DNA of 64,000 nucleotides from Microbacterium luticocti DSM 19459 (GCF_000422405.1 NZ_AULS01000003.1:124001-188000); one strand, 5' to 3'; positions 1 through 9,811 are shown, counted from the first letter of the stretch. Made by a program: numbers and translations. Notes: generated from the letters alone by a model not told the origin.

Positions 1-978
1 GCGTTCGATGCCGTGCAGCTGAAAGCGGCGCACGGTACCGGTGAAGCCGGCCACGGCCCGGGCCGCGTCCTTGAGCGGGTGGCCGAGGGTGAGCAGCACC
101 GCGATGGCGCCGGCGGCGTTGACGGCGTTGTGGGCGCCGGGCACCGCCAACTGCACCGTCACCGAGGTGCCCTCGTGCAGCACGGTGAACGATGCCGGAC
201 CGTCGGTGTGGATGCCGGTGACCCGCACGTCGGCGGAGGCATCCTGCCCGAACGTGACCACGTGCGGGTGGGTGATGCGTTCGCGCACGCGCCGGGCGCC
301 CGGGTCGTCGGCGGAGATGACGACGGCTTCGCGGGCCTTGTCGGCGAACTGCGCGAACGCCGCGTCGAAGGCCTCGGCGCTGCCGTAGTGGTCGAGGTGG
401 TCGGGGTCGATGTTGGTGATCAGCGCGATCGCGGTGTCGTAGAGCAGGAAGGTGCCGTCGGACTCGTCGGCCTCGATGACGACGATCTCGTCCGATCCGG
501 TCGCGCTCGAGGTGCCCAGCTGCGCGATGACCCCACCGTTGACGAACGTGGGGTGCACGTTCAGCGCCTGCAGCGCGGTGACGATCATGCCGGTCGAGGT
601 GGTCTTGCCGTGGGCGCCCGCGACGGCCACCAGCCGGCGTCCGCCGATCAGCCAGTGCAGCGCCTGCGAACGGTGGATGACGGCGAGTCCGCGCTGTTTC
701 GCGGCGAGGAACTCGGGGTTCTCGGGCCAGATCGCGCCGGTGTGCACGACCGTGTCGGCATCGCCCAGATGCGCGGCGTCGTGCCCGACGTGCACATCGG
801 CGCCGAGCGCGACCAGCGCGCGCACGTTGTCGCTGTCGGCACGGTCGGAGCCCGAGACGCGGATGCCGCGCTCGAGGAACATCTTCGCCAGACCCGACAT
901 GCCCGAGCCTCCGATGCCGATGAAGTGCGCGGCGTGGATCTCGTCGGGGATGGGGAGGCTCAGGTCGGGTCTGATCAT
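1..978 (-). CDS. murC: MurC, UDP-N-acetylmuramate--L-alanine ligase, 3' end outside window
   Basis: Cytoplasmic ATP-dependent ligase that adds L-alanine to UDP-MurNAc, the first amino acid of the peptidoglycan stem. The 326 codons present start [15 protein letters not shown] and show the Rossmann motif [14 protein letters not shown] near residue 20 and the Mur ligase P-loop GAHGKTTST with Lys125. The family is usually about 460-480 residues, so roughly the last third (C-terminal domain) lies beyond position 1. The ATG at 978 is chosen because it sits six bases after GGATGGAG and just before the Rossmann motif. It follows murG after a 121-bp gap that contains three copies of a GCGGCGCTACC-like word. 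It is the last dcw gene visible here; ftsQ and ftsZ would be expected further left. Confidence 0.95.
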   Translation of the reverse strand, partial: MIRPDLSLPIPDEIHAAHFIGIGGSGMSGLAKMFLERGIRVSGSDRADSDNVRALVALGADVHVGHDAAHLGDADTVVHTGAIWPENPEFLAAKQRGLAVIHRSQALHWLIGGRRLVAVAGAHGKTTSTGMIVTALQALNVHPTFVNGGVIAQLGTSSATGSDEIVVIEADESDGTFLLYDTAIALITNIDPDHLDHYGSAEAFDAAFAQFADKAREAVVISADDPGARRVRERITHPHVVTFGQDASADVRVTGIHTDGPASFTVLHEGTSVTVQLAVPGAHNAVNAAGAIAVLLTLGHPLKDAARAVAGFTGTVRRFQLHGIER

Positions 979-1099
979 GTCGGCTCCATCCTAGGTCGGC
1001 CGCCCTCGCGCCCCGGTCAGGGCGCGCTGGGAGGTCGCTGGGGGGCGGATGCGCGCGGTGTGACCGCGCGGCGCTACCGCGCGGCGCTACCGGGCGGCA

Positions 1100-2173
1100 C
1101 TACCGGCCGAGGGCGCGGTCGATCAGCGCGAGGACGTTCTCGGTGCCGGCACGGGTGCCGACCGACGCCGCGGCCTGCCGCATCCGCGCAAGCGCCGCGT
1201 CATCGTTCAGAAGCGCCACGACCTCGGTGCGCACCCGGTCGGCGGTGAACTCGCCGTCGGGGATGATCCGGGCGGCGCCGGCGCGCACCGCCGACGCGGC
1301 GTTGAGGCTCTGCTCGCCGTTGCCGACGGCGTACGGCACGTACACCGCGGGGATGCCCAGCGCGCTGATCTCACTGACCGTGGCCGCGCCCGAGCGCGAC
1401 ACGATCGCGTCGGCGACGGCGAACGCCAGGTCCATCCGGTCGACGTAGCGACGCACGACATACCCGGGTGCGCCGGGGTCGGGCAGCTCGCTGCGCTCCC
1501 CGGTCACGTGCAGCAGCTGCCACCCGGCGTCGAGGACGTCCTGCCAGGCGCCGGCGAACGCCTCGTTCAGCCGCAGGGCGCCCAGCGACCCGCCGAACAC
1601 GAGCAGCGTCGGCAGCTGCGGGTCGAGGCCGAAGAACGCGGATGCCTCCTCCCGCAGCCGATCGCGGTCCAGATCCACGATCTCGCGGCGCAGCGGCATC
1701 CCCACCACCTCGCCGCCGCGCAGCGGCGTGCCCTCGAACGCCACGCCGACCGCGGCCGCGCGGCGGGCGCCGAGCACATTCGCCATGCCGGGCTTGGCAT
1801 TGGCCTCGTGCACCACGAACGGCACCTTCTCGCGGCGCGCGGCCACATAGGCGGGGGCCGAGGCGTATCCGCCGAAGCCCACCACGACGTCGACGCCACG
1901 CTCACGCAGGTGGCGGCGCACCTGCCCGAGCGCCCGACGGAAGCGGACGGGGAAGGCCGCGGCATCCCGGTTCGGCCGCCGCGGGAACGGCACCTTGTCG
2001 ACGAACAGCAGCTCGTATCCGCGGGCGGGCACCAGGCGCGCCTCGAGCCCCTCCCGGGTGCCGAGCACGAGGATCCGGGCGTCGGGGTCACGCTCGCGCA
2101 ACGCGTCGGCGACGGCCAGCAGCGGGTTCACATGACCGGCGGTGCCGCCGCCGGCCAGAAGGTAGGTCGTCAC
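1100..2173 (-). CDS. murG: MurG, lipid II synthase (UDP-GlcNAc transferase)
   Basis: GT-B glycosyltransferase acting at the inner face of the membrane: it transfers GlcNAc from UDP-GlcNAc to lipid I, giving lipid II. The 357-residue protein is full length for the family. The glycine-rich GGGTAGH motif is at residues 8-14, and the C-terminal donor-binding half has FGGSLGALRLNE, SRSGAATVSE and the GNGEQSLNA loop. The start is a GTG at 2173, nine bases after the ftsW stop. No good ribosome site precedes it, but a TAGCCT hexamer lies exactly six bases upstream and its TAG is the ftsW stop codon, so an extra leaderless transcript starting at murG is possible. Function is certain from motifs and position; the promoter is inference. 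Confidence 0.97.
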   Translation of the reverse strand: MTTYLLAGGGTAGHVNPLLAVADALRERDPDARILVLGTREGLEARLVPARGYELLFVDKVPFPRRPNRDAAAFPVRFRRALGQVRRHLRERGVDVVVGFGGYASAPAYVAARREKVPFVVHEANAKPGMANVLGARRAAAVGVAFEGTPLRGGEVVGMPLRREIVDLDRDRLREEASAFFGLDPQLPTLLVFGGSLGALRLNEAFAGAWQDVLDAGWQLLHVTGERSELPDPGAPGYVVRRYVDRMDLAFAVADAIVSRSGAATVSEISALGIPAVYVPYAVGNGEQSLNAASAVRAGAARIIPDGEFTADRVRTEVVALLNDDAALARMRQAAASVGTRAGTENVLALIDRALGR

Positions 2174-2185
2174 CTCTGAAGGCTA
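2174..2185 (-). promoter_or_regulatory. Candidate leaderless -10 promoter for murG
   Basis: On the minus strand TAGCCT (2185-2180) is followed by six bases and then the murG GTG. This TANNNT-N6-start arrangement recurs at several genes in the window. The TAG of the hexamer doubles as the ftsW stop codon, so coding constraint could also explain it. No -35 element was recognised. Confidence 0.4.
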
Positions 2186-3433
2186 ACGCGTCGCAGGCCG
2201 CGCCCCCGGCGCTGCGGCCGTGCGCGCCGGGGGCGCGGCCGGGTGCCGGGCCGGCAGGGTACGGGCGAACGAGAGCAGCACCCCGCACGCCAGCAGCACC
2301 GACATCAGCGAGGTGCCGCCCTGCGACATGAACGGCAGCGGCACGCCCAACGTCGGTGCCAGGCGCAGCACCACGGCGATGTTCAACAGGGCCTGACCGA
2401 CGATCCACACCGTGATCGAGCCGGCCACGATGCGCACGAACGGGTCGTTGGTCTTGCGCACGATGTGGAAGGCGCCGACGGCGAACAACGCGAACAGCAC
2501 GAGCACGACGCAGCACCCGATGAGTCCGAGCTCTTCGCCGACGATCGCATAGATGTAGTCGCTGGAGGCGGCGGGCAGCCAGTCGTACTTCTGTTTCGAG
2601 TTGCCCAGCCCGAGCCCGAACACCCCGCCGCTGGCCAACCCCCAGATGCCGTGCAACGGCTGGTAGCAGGCGTTGTAGTAGTCGCTGCACACCGGGTCGA
2701 GGAAGCTCAGGATGCGGCGCATGCGGTTCGGGCTGGTCACCGCGAACGCCACGAGCCCGCCCGCCGCCAGGATCAGCGGGATGACGAAGATGCGCAGCTT
2801 GACACCGGAGAAGAACAGCGCGGCCAGCACGACGAGGACCAGGATGCTGGTGGTGCCCAGGTCGTGCCCGGCCAGCACGGTCGCCATCACCAGCGCCGAC
2901 ACCGGCACGACCGGGATGAACACGTGCCGCCACAGCCCGAGCAGGGTCTGCTTGCGGAAGAGCACGTACCCCATCCACAGCGCCAGGGCGAGCTTGAGGA
3001 ACTCGGACGGCTGCGCCTGCAGGCCGCCGATCGAGATCCAGTTGCGGTTGCCGTCGTTGTCGATGCCCACGCCGGGCACGAACACGAGCAGCTGGAACGC
3101 GGTCGCGCCGATGAGCACCGGCCAGGCCATGCGCTTCCAGAAGCCGATCGAGAACCGGCTCGCGATGAGCATGAGCGGAATACCGATCGCGGCGAACACC
3201 GCCTGCTTGAGCAGCGCCTCGTAGGGGGCGTCGCCGTTCGCGGTGCCCACGGCCGAGGTCGCCGACAGCACCATCACCAGCCCGAACCCGGTCAGCAGCA
3301 GCGCGGTGGACAGGATCAGCAGGAATTCGCTGGGCACCGGGGCGAACACCCGGCCGAGCACCACCCGCGCCGAGCGCGCACGCGTGGCGGGTGCGGCCTC
3401 AGGCGCCGGGGGCCGGGTCGTCGTGCTGGTCAT
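2183..3433 (-). CDS. ftsW: FtsW, septal peptidoglycan glycosyltransferase (SEDS)
   Basis: Polytopic membrane enzyme of the SEDS family that polymerises lipid II at the division septum together with the class B PBP encoded just upstream. The 416-residue sequence has about ten hydrophobic segments from residue 40 to 395. The segment SSDYIYAIVGEELGL carries Asp292, which aligns with the catalytic aspartate of SEDS proteins, and the C-terminal signature reads NIAVVLRLAPTLGVPLPF followed by SQGGTS, where many homologues have an aromatic residue instead of Gln. Both ends are hydrophilic: a Pro/Ala-rich head and an Ala/Pro/Arg-rich cytoplasmic tail. It overlaps the end of murD by 35 bp, so the two are probably translationally coupled. 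FtsW rather than RodA is called from its place in the dcw operon. Confidence 0.95.
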   Translation of the reverse strand: MTSTTTRPPAPEAAPATRARSARVVLGRVFAPVPSEFLLILSTALLLTGFGLVMVLSATSAVGTANGDAPYEALLKQAVFAAIGIPLMLIASRFSIGFWKRMAWPVLIGATAFQLLVFVPGVGIDNDGNRNWISIGGLQAQPSEFLKLALALWMGYVLFRKQTLLGLWRHVFIPVVPVSALVMATVLAGHDLGTTSILVLVVLAALFFSGVKLRIFVIPLILAAGGLVAFAVTSPNRMRRILSFLDPVCSDYYNACYQPLHGIWGLASGGVFGLGLGNSKQKYDWLPAASSDYIYAIVGEELGLIGCCVVLVLFALFAVGAFHIVRKTNDPFVRIVAGSITVWIVGQALLNIAVVLRLAPTLGVPLPFMSQGGTSLMSVLLACGVLLSFARTLPARHPAAPPARTAAAPGARPATR

Positions 3434-4934
3434 CGGCCCCCTCCGCGATCATCCGGTGCACTGCCGCGGCGAAACGTTCCCCGCGGTCGGCGTAGGACGC
3501 GAACTGGTCGAACGACGCCGCGGCGGGGGCGAGCAAGACCACGTCCCCGTCACCGGCGAGTTCGGCCGCCAGTTGCACGACCCGTGCCATGACATCTTCA
3601 GTCTGGTCGGCGTCGACCTCGATCACCGGCACTGCCGGCGCGTGTCGTGCGAACGCCGCCACGATCGGCTCGCGGTCGACGCCGATCACCACGGCCGCCT
3701 TCGCCGACCGGCCGCGTGCGGCGACCAGCTCGGAGATGTCGACGCCCTTGAGCAAACCCCCCACGACCCACACCGCTCCCGGGTAGGCGGCCAGCGAGGA
3801 TGACGCGGCGTGCGGATTGGTCGCCTTCGAGTCGTCCACCCAGGTGACCCCGTCGGCGACGGCGACGACCTCGATGCGGTGGGCGTCGAGGCGGAAGCCG
3901 AGCAGCGCGTCGCGGATCGCGGCGGGTGAGACCTCGAGCGAGCGTGCCAGCGCGGCGGCGGCCAGGGCGTTGGCGACCACGTGCGGTGCGGCAAGACCGC
4001 GCTCGCGCAGATCGGCGATCGTGCACAACTCGAGCGCGCTGGTGCGCCGTTCGGCCAGGAACGCCCGGTCGACGAGGATGCCTTCGACCACGCCGAGATC
4101 GCTCGGCCCGGGCACGTCCAGACCGAAGCCGATCGCCCGCGCCCCCTCGACCACGTCGGCACGCTCGACCATCGCCCGGGTCGCCTCGTCGGCGCGGTTG
4201 TAGACGCACGCGACCCGGGTGTTCGCGTAGACGACGGCCTTGGCGTCGCGGTAGGCCTCGAACGACCCGTGCCACTTCAGGTGGTCGGCGGCCAGGTTCA
4301 GGCAGACGCTGGCGTGCGGCGACACCGGGTCCGGCCCGCTCATCTGATGCGACAGGTACCAGAGCTGGTGGCTGGAGACCTCGACCACGAGCACGTCGAA
4401 ACCGGCCGGGTCGCGCACCGCGTCGAGCACCGGCACACCGATGTTGCCGCAGGGCGCGGCGCGCAGCCCGCCGACGGCGAGCATCGTCGCGGTCATCTGC
4501 GTGGTGGTGGTCTTGCCGTTCGTGCCGGTGATCATCACCCAGTCGGCGGGGGTGCCGTCGGGCCGGGTGACCTTGTCACGCACCCGCCACGCCAGCTCGA
4601 TGTCTCCCCACAGCGGCACGCCGGCGGCCTGCGCCCACCGCACGAGCGGGTGGTGTGGCGCGAAGCCCGGGGATGCCACCACCAGCTCGGGTGCGAACGA
4701 CGCCAACTCGTCGGGCACCTCATGGAGCGGGCCGACGTGCAGTCCGGCGCCGATCACCGGCAGCAGACGGGAGTACTGCGGGTCGGCATCCTCGGTCACC
4801 ACGAGCACCTCGGCGCCGAGTTCGGCGAGGGTGTCGGCGACCGAGAAGCCGGTGGTCGACAGTCCCAGCACCGCCACCCGCAGTCCGGACCAGTCGGCGT
4901 TCCAGCCGGTCAACGCATCCAGCCGCCCGCTCAT
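3399..4934 (-). CDS. murD: MurD, UDP-MurNAc-L-Ala--D-Glu ligase
   Basis: Cytoplasmic Mur ligase adding D-glutamate to UDP-MurNAc-L-Ala. The protein is 511 residues. The N-terminal domain begins MSGRLDALTGWNADWSGL and contains GLSTTGFSVADTLAELG. The central domain holds the P-loop ITGTNGKTTTT with Lys141, the conserved NLAADHLKWHG segment and YNRADE. The C-terminal domain has HRIEVVA, VDDSKATNPHA and LLAPAAASFDQF, the last being the usual MurD ending motif (LSPACASFDQF in many species). The ATG at 4934 overlaps the mraY stop (ATGA), which fixes the start; the same frame stays open further upstream but only as antisense-like sequence inside mraY. It is a little longer than the usual 440-480 residues because of an acidic tail. 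Confidence 0.96.
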   Translation of the reverse strand: MSGRLDALTGWNADWSGLRVAVLGLSTTGFSVADTLAELGAEVLVVTEDADPQYSRLLPVIGAGLHVGPLHEVPDELASFAPELVVASPGFAPHHPLVRWAQAAGVPLWGDIELAWRVRDKVTRPDGTPADWVMITGTNGKTTTTQMTATMLAVGGLRAAPCGNIGVPVLDAVRDPAGFDVLVVEVSSHQLWYLSHQMSGPDPVSPHASVCLNLAADHLKWHGSFEAYRDAKAVVYANTRVACVYNRADEATRAMVERADVVEGARAIGFGLDVPGPSDLGVVEGILVDRAFLAERRTSALELCTIADLRERGLAAPHVVANALAAAALARSLEVSPAAIRDALLGFRLDAHRIEVVAVADGVTWVDDSKATNPHAASSSLAAYPGAVWVVGGLLKGVDISELVAARGRSAKAAVVIGVDREPIVAAFARHAPAVPVIEVDADQTEDVMARVVQLAAELAGDGDVVLLAPAAASFDQFASYADRGERFAAAVHRMIAEGADDQHDDPAPGA

Positions 4935-6040
4935 GTGCGCGAGAGCCACTCGACGTAGAACAGACCGATCCCGGTCACCGCCAGCATCCCGGCGATGATC
5001 CACATCCGCACCACGATCGTGATCTCGGGCCAGCCGCGCATCTCGAGGTGGTGGTGGAACGGGCTCATCAGGAACAACCGCTTGCCGCGGGTCACCTTGA
5101 AGTACAGCCGCTGCAGGATGACCGAGCCGGGGCCGATGATGAAGGCGCCGGCGATCAGCACCGCAAGCAGCTCGGTGTGCGACAGGATCGACATCGCCGC
5201 GATCACGCCGCCGATCGACATCGACCCGACGTCGCCCATGAACACCTTCGCCTTGGGGGCGTTCCACCACAGGAAGCCGACGAGGGCGCTCACGAACGAG
5301 GCGGCGATGATGGTCAGATCCAGCGGGTCACGGGTGCTGTAACAGGCGGGCTGGTACACGTCGACCAGTGCGGCACCGGTGCAGGTCTGCTGGAACTGCC
5401 AGAACGTCGCCAGGCTCATCGCGGCGATCGTGAAGATGCCGATGCCGGTGGCCAGACCGTCCAGCCCGTCGGTGACGTTGGTGCTGTTCGACCAGGCGAC
5501 ACCGATGAACGTGATCCACAGCAGGTACAGGATCCAGCCGACCACGGCGCCCAGCGCGAAGAAGTTCAGCACGGGCACGTCACGGAACACCGAGACGTAC
5601 CCGGAGGCGGGCGTCTGCCGGTACGCATCGGGGAACTGCAGCGCGAACACGCCGAACGGCACGGTCACGATCACCTGCCCGACGATCTTGCGCCAGCCGC
5701 TGAGCCCCAGGCTGCGCTGGCGGCGCACCTTCATGTAGTCGTCGATGAACCCGACGACGCCGAAGCCGACCATCATCCAGATCACCAGCAGACCCGACGC
5801 GGTCGGCGGGTTGTTGCCGACGAAGCAGCCGACCAGGTAGCCGACGATGGCGCCGACGATGAAGATCGTGCCGCCCATGGTCACCGTGCCGCGCTTGGCG
5901 GAATGGCTGGGGTTGTGGATGTCGTCCGGGGTGCGGATCACCTGACCCCAGCCCCATCGGCGGAACAGCCTGAGGAACACCGGCGTCAGGAAGAGCGTGA
6001 ACGCCAGCGAGATCGCCGCAGCTGTCAGGAGGGACCTCAC
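4931..6040 (-). CDS. mraY: MraY, phospho-MurNAc-pentapeptide transferase
   Basis: Integral membrane enzyme that transfers phospho-MurNAc-pentapeptide onto undecaprenyl phosphate, forming lipid I. The 369-residue protein has about ten membrane segments. Signature motifs are all present: FIDDYMKV with Asp100-Asp101, NSTNVTDGLDGLATG, FMGDVGS, and FHHHLEMRGW with His329-331. The start is GTG at 6040 and overlaps the murF stop as GTGA; the stop overlaps the murD ATG, so the gene is embedded in a translationally coupled stretch murF-mraY-murD-ftsW. Family, substrate and location are well established from these motifs. Confidence 0.97.
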   Translation of the reverse strand: MRSLLTAAAISLAFTLFLTPVFLRLFRRWGWGQVIRTPDDIHNPSHSAKRGTVTMGGTIFIVGAIVGYLVGCFVGNNPPTASGLLVIWMMVGFGVVGFIDDYMKVRRQRSLGLSGWRKIVGQVIVTVPFGVFALQFPDAYRQTPASGYVSVFRDVPVLNFFALGAVVGWILYLLWITFIGVAWSNSTNVTDGLDGLATGIGIFTIAAMSLATFWQFQQTCTGAALVDVYQPACYSTRDPLDLTIIAASFVSALVGFLWWNAPKAKVFMGDVGSMSIGGVIAAMSILSHTELLAVLIAGAFIIGPGSVILQRLYFKVTRGKRLFLMSPFHHHLEMRGWPEITIVVRMWIIAGMLAVTGIGLFYVEWLSRT

Positions 6041-7449
6041 GAGAACGATTCTCCCAGACGATCACCGAGGAACCGCAGCCCCGCGGAGTTGGACGACTTC
6101 ACGAGCACGCGGTCGCCGTCGCGCAACTCGCCCATCAGGTAGTCGTAGGCCTCGTCGGCGGTGTCGAACCACACCGCCTCGCCGTCCCACGACCCCTCGC
6201 CGACCGCGGCGAGGTACAGCCGGCGCGCCTCGGCGCCGATCACGACGATGCGCTGGATGCGCAGCCGCACGGCGAGCTCGCCGATGCGGTCGTGCTCCTC
6301 GCCGGCGTACTCCCCCAGTTCGCTCATCGCGCCCAGGACGGCGACGGTGCGCTCGCCGGGCGCGGTGATCTGCGCGAGGGTGCGCAGCGCCGCCGCCATG
6401 GAGTCGGGGCTGGCGTTGTAGGCGTCGTTGATGATGCGCACCCGGTCGCCGCCCAACGGCTGCATCCGCCAGCGCTCGGCCAGTTCGACGGTCTGAAGCC
6501 GTGCGATCGCCGCCGCGGGGTCGACGCCGAGCGCGACGGCGGCGGTCAGCGCGGCCAGCGCGTTCATGACATGGTGCGACCCGAGCACCTGCAGCCGCAG
6601 CGGCCGGGCGACGCCGTCGACACTGACCGTGCAGCTGGTGCCCGCGGCATCCGTGTCGATGTCGGTGGCCCGCACGTCGGCCGCGGGGCCGGTGCCGAAC
6701 CAGCGCACCCGCAGCCCGCGCTCGTCGGCGATCTGCGCCATCGACGCCACCCGGGCGTCGTCGGCGTTGAGCACGGCCAGCCCGCCGGCGCGCACGGCAC
6801 GGACCAGTTCGGACTTGGCCTTCACGGTGCCCTCGATGCTGCCGAAGCCACCGGCGTGGGCCATGCCGACCATGAGCACGATGCCGACGTCGGGTGAGAC
6901 CAGCCCGGCCAGTCGGGCGATGGCGCCGGGGCCCGATGCGCCGAACTCGCTGACCAGAAAGCGGGTGCTCTCCCGCACCCGCAGCATGGTCAGCGGGGCG
7001 CCGACCTCGTTGTTGAACGACGCGCGGGCGGCGACGGTCTCGCCTTCGTCTTGCAGGATGCGGGCGAGCAGGTTCTTGGTGGTGGTCTTGCCGTTGGAGC
7101 CGGTGATGCCGATCACCTGAAGCCGTCCGCCTGCGCGCACCCGGGCGACCACCTCACGGGCGAGGTCGGCCAGGGCCTGCACCGCGTCGGCGACGACGAT
7201 CTGCGAGATCGGGGCCGGCACCGTGTGCTCGACGATCGCCAGTGCCGCGCCGGCGGCGGCTGCGGCATCCACGAACAGGTGCCCGTCGGTGACCTCACCG
7301 GGCTTGGCGACGAAGACCGAACCCGCTTCGAGCAGGCGCGAGTCGGTCTCGACGTCGCCGCAGACGACGGTGGCGTCGGTGTCGGTGCCGTGGGTGCGGA
7401 GTTCTCCGCCGACGGCGTGGGCGATCTGGGCGAGGGTGAGAGCGATCAT
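6037..7449 (-). CDS. murF: MurF, UDP-MurNAc-tripeptide--D-Ala-D-Ala ligase
   Basis: Last cytoplasmic Mur ligase; it adds D-alanyl-D-alanine to the UDP-MurNAc tripeptide to complete the pentapeptide. The 470-residue protein has the N-terminal MurF domain (ALTLAQIAHAVGGEL, then SRLLEAGSVFVAKPG), the P-loop GITGSNGKTTTKN with Lys121, the ENEVG-like FNNEVGAPLT and SEFGASGPG, and the C-terminal INDAYNASPDSM motif that is diagnostic for MurF. The gap to the upstream ftsI stop is only six bases. murE is not between ftsI and murF here and was not seen in the window, so the L-lysine or other diamino-acid-adding enzyme must be encoded elsewhere, unlike the classical dcw order. Confidence 0.96.
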   Translation of the reverse strand: MIALTLAQIAHAVGGELRTHGTDTDATVVCGDVETDSRLLEAGSVFVAKPGEVTDGHLFVDAAAAAGAALAIVEHTVPAPISQIVVADAVQALADLAREVVARVRAGGRLQVIGITGSNGKTTTKNLLARILQDEGETVAARASFNNEVGAPLTMLRVRESTRFLVSEFGASGPGAIARLAGLVSPDVGIVLMVGMAHAGGFGSIEGTVKAKSELVRAVRAGGLAVLNADDARVASMAQIADERGLRVRWFGTGPAADVRATDIDTDAAGTSCTVSVDGVARPLRLQVLGSHHVMNALAALTAAVALGVDPAAAIARLQTVELAERWRMQPLGGDRVRIINDAYNASPDSMAAALRTLAQITAPGERTVAVLGAMSELGEYAGEEHDRIGELAVRLRIQRIVVIGAEARRLYLAAVGEGSWDGEAVWFDTADEAYDYLMGELRDGDRVLVKSSNSAGLRFLGDRLGESFS

Positions 7450-7455
7450 TTCGGG

Positions 7456-9237
7456 TCAGCCGAACTTCGGCAGCATCTTCGGCTTCGACGTGGAGGGCAT
7501 GACCCGGTAGGTCTTCAGCACCTGGGTCATCGCCTTCTGGAAGTAGGGCGCGTTGGCCGAAGACGACCTTACCGTAGTGGGCTCGTCGAGCGTGATCGCG
7601 ACCAGGTACTGCGGGTCGTCGGCGGGGGCGAAGCCGATCATCGTCGTGTAGTAGACGCCGCTCTTGTAGCCGTGGCCGTTGTTCGAGATCTGGCCGGTTC
7701 CGGTCTTGACGCCGATGCGGTAGCCGGGGATCTTGATCATCTTGCTGTAGCTGGCCTGCAGTGCGACGTTCTCGAGGATCTCGCGCATCTGCGCCGAGGT
7801 CTTCTCGCTGATCACCCGGGTGGGCTTGGGGAGGGTGGGGGTGACCACGGTGCCGTCGGGCTTGGTGCACGACTCGACCAGGCGCAGCGGCATCTTGACG
7901 CCGTCGTTGATGATGCCGTCGTAGGCGCCGAGCAGTTCCGGGATCGTGGTGGTCAGACCCTGCCCGTACGCGGTGTCGTACAGCATCTGGTTGTCCCAGT
8001 CCTGCACCGGGTGCACCAGACCGTGGGCCTCGCCGGGGAATCCGACGGCGCTGCCCGAGCCGATGCCGAACTTCTTCAGGTAGTCGTAGCGGATGTCGGG
8101 GCTGATCCGTTGGCTGAAGGTGGCGGCGCCGACGTTGGACGAGTCCATCAGTACCCCGGCCAGTGTGTAGTCGTAGGTGGGGTGTCGGGTGGCGTCGTTG
8201 ACCTGCGCCCCGTTGGGGAACGACCGCTTCCAGGGCACCGTCGCCGTCGAGGTGGGGCTCTGCCCGCCGGCGTCGATGAGGGTGGAGGCGGTGATGCCCT
8301 TGAAGGTCGAGCCCGGCTCGAAGGTGTCGTTGAAGATGCGGCTGTTCAGGTACGACCCGCGGGCGGTGAAGTCGTTGGGGTCGACGCCGGGGTATTCGGC
8401 GGCCGCCTTGATCTTGCCGGTCTTCACCTCCACGACGGTCGCGGTCGCGTACTGGGCGTGGGTCTGCTGCTTGGCCTGCTTGGTGAGCTGGTTCATGTAC
8501 CACTGCAGGTCGGTGTCGATGGTGAGCGCCAGCGTGCCGCCGTCCTGGGCGGGCGTCTCGCTCTCGGTGCCGGGGATGATCACCCCGTCCTTGCCGCGCT
8601 GGTAGGTGAGCTTGCCGTCGGTGGGCGCCAGGCATTGGTCGTCGGTCTTCTCGAGACCGGCCAGCGGCTCGCCGTCACCGCCGACGAAACCGATCAGGTT
8701 GCCGCCCACCGCGCCGTTCGGGTAGGTGCGCGACGGTGTGGGCGTGCAGCTGATGAAGTCGGCGCCCAGCTCCATGAGCGCGCGGTACTGCTCGGTGCTC
8801 AGCCCGTTCTGCAGCTTGGCGTACTGCGAATGCGGATCGGCGGTCAGCGCGTCCGACACGATCTGGCGCACCTGGTCGCCGCTTTGCCCGGTGATCGCCG
8901 CGATCTGGTCGGACAGCTTGGGCCAGGTGACCTTGACGGTGTCGCCGGATGCGGTCATCCGGCTGATGGTGCGCACGTTCTCGGGCGTGAACTGGCAGTC
9001 GTAGTCGAGCACGCTGGTCGCCAGCGGCCGGCCCTGCGCGTCGACGATGGATCCACGTGTTCCCGACAGCACCTGCGAACCGGCCAACCCGTAGTCCATG
9101 GCGCTGGCGATGTTCTCGCGCGCGTTGACGACCTGGATGTCGATGAGGCGCACGACGAAGGCGCCGAGCACCACCAGGACGACGGCGAGGGCCACCACGG
9201 TGCGGCGGCGGGGGCTGCGGGTGCTGCGCGTCGTCAT
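7456..9237 (-). CDS. ftsI: FtsI/PbpB, class B penicillin-binding protein (septal transpeptidase)
   Basis: Membrane-anchored D,D-transpeptidase that cross-links septal peptidoglycan. The 593-residue protein has a short basic cytoplasmic head, one membrane anchor at about residues 13-33, a dimerisation/pedestal region to about 260 and a C-terminal transpeptidase domain. Active-site motifs are PGSTFK with nucleophile Ser310, SSN at 366-368 and KTGTG at Lys511. Two pedestal-region cysteines (DYDCQF, ISCTPTP) and others suggest outside disulfides, an inference. It sits between ftsL and murF with gaps of 4 and 6 bases, the standard dcw position, which supports FtsI over an elongation-type PBP. Sequence ends with a Lys-rich tail. 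Confidence 0.95.
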   Translation of the reverse strand: MTTRSTRSPRRRTVVALAVVLVVLGAFVVRLIDIQVVNARENIASAMDYGLAGSQVLSGTRGSIVDAQGRPLATSVLDYDCQFTPENVRTISRMTASGDTVKVTWPKLSDQIAAITGQSGDQVRQIVSDALTADPHSQYAKLQNGLSTEQYRALMELGADFISCTPTPSRTYPNGAVGGNLIGFVGGDGEPLAGLEKTDDQCLAPTDGKLTYQRGKDGVIIPGTESETPAQDGGTLALTIDTDLQWYMNQLTKQAKQQTHAQYATATVVEVKTGKIKAAAEYPGVDPNDFTARGSYLNSRIFNDTFEPGSTFKGITASTLIDAGGQSPTSTATVPWKRSFPNGAQVNDATRHPTYDYTLAGVLMDSSNVGAATFSQRISPDIRYDYLKKFGIGSGSAVGFPGEAHGLVHPVQDWDNQMLYDTAYGQGLTTTIPELLGAYDGIINDGVKMPLRLVESCTKPDGTVVTPTLPKPTRVISEKTSAQMREILENVALQASYSKMIKIPGYRIGVKTGTGQISNNGHGYKSGVYYTTMIGFAPADDPQYLVAITLDEPTTVRSSSANAPYFQKAMTQVLKTYRVMPSTSKPKMLPKFG

Positions 9238-9241
9238 GGTC

Positions 9242-9811
9242 TCAGTGTGTGCGCACCGTGGGCAAACCGTCGGTCACCGGCACGGGTGTCACCGATTCGG
9301 TGGCCGTGTCGGGTGTGTCGGCTGCGCCGTCGATGGTGGTCTTCGGGTCGGTCACGAGCGGGGTGTCGGCGATGAGCGCGTTGGCGACCGGACCGCTGTG
9401 CAGCGGGTCGACGCTCGAACGCTGGGCGGCCTTGGCGGGGCCGAGGATCTTGCCGTCGCTCAGCCGCAGGTAGCCGGGCGTCTGGTCGACGACCATGCCC
9501 AGCGCAGCGGCGTTGGCGGCCAGGTACTGCGGCGAGTTGAGTCCGGTGACCTCGTCGCGCAGGATCTGCTTCTGCCAGGTGAGCTCGCGCTGCTGACTCG
9601 ACAGGCGGGCGAGCTCGTAGGAGCTCTGCGTGCTCATCACCGACAACACCATCTGTGCGCCGACGATGGCCAGCACGACGGCGACGGCGCTCAGCCCGTA
9701 CAGCAACCTCGGCCGGCGGCGCGGCGCGGGGGCGTCGAGGGCGCGCAGCCGGCGCGGGCTCTGTTCGTGCGGCTGCCGCAGGGGGCGGGCCAGCGCGACC
9801 GGGGTGCTCAT
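9242..9811 (-). CDS. ftsL: FtsL-like bitopic division protein
   Basis: Small bitopic membrane protein expected to bridge the FtsQ-FtsB-FtsL complex and the FtsW-FtsI synthase. The 189 residues comprise a basic cytoplasmic part (residues 1-36), one membrane span at about 38-58 ([20 protein letters not shown]) and an extracytoplasmic helix with heptad-like hydrophobic spacing ([20 protein letters not shown]) ending near residue 105. The last 70 residues are Thr/Asp/Pro-rich and look disordered. Sequence conservation in this family is low, so the call rests on size, topology and its place between rsmH and ftsI. The ATG overlaps the rsmH stop (ATGA). Confidence 0.75.
   Translation of the reverse strand: MSTPVALARPLRQPHEQSPRRLRALDAPAPRRRPRLLYGLSAVAVVLAIVGAQMVLSVMSTQSSYELARLSSQQRELTWQKQILRDEVTGLNSPQYLAANAAALGMVVDQTPGYLRLSDGKILGPAKAAQRSSVDPLHSGPVANALIADTPLVTDPKTTIDGAADTPDTATESVTPVPVTDGLPTVRTH

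Noticed and set aside
3399-5270. N-terminally extended MurD
   Set aside because: The extra 112 codons lie inside mraY in another frame; the ATGA overlap and the conserved MurD N-terminus point to 4934.
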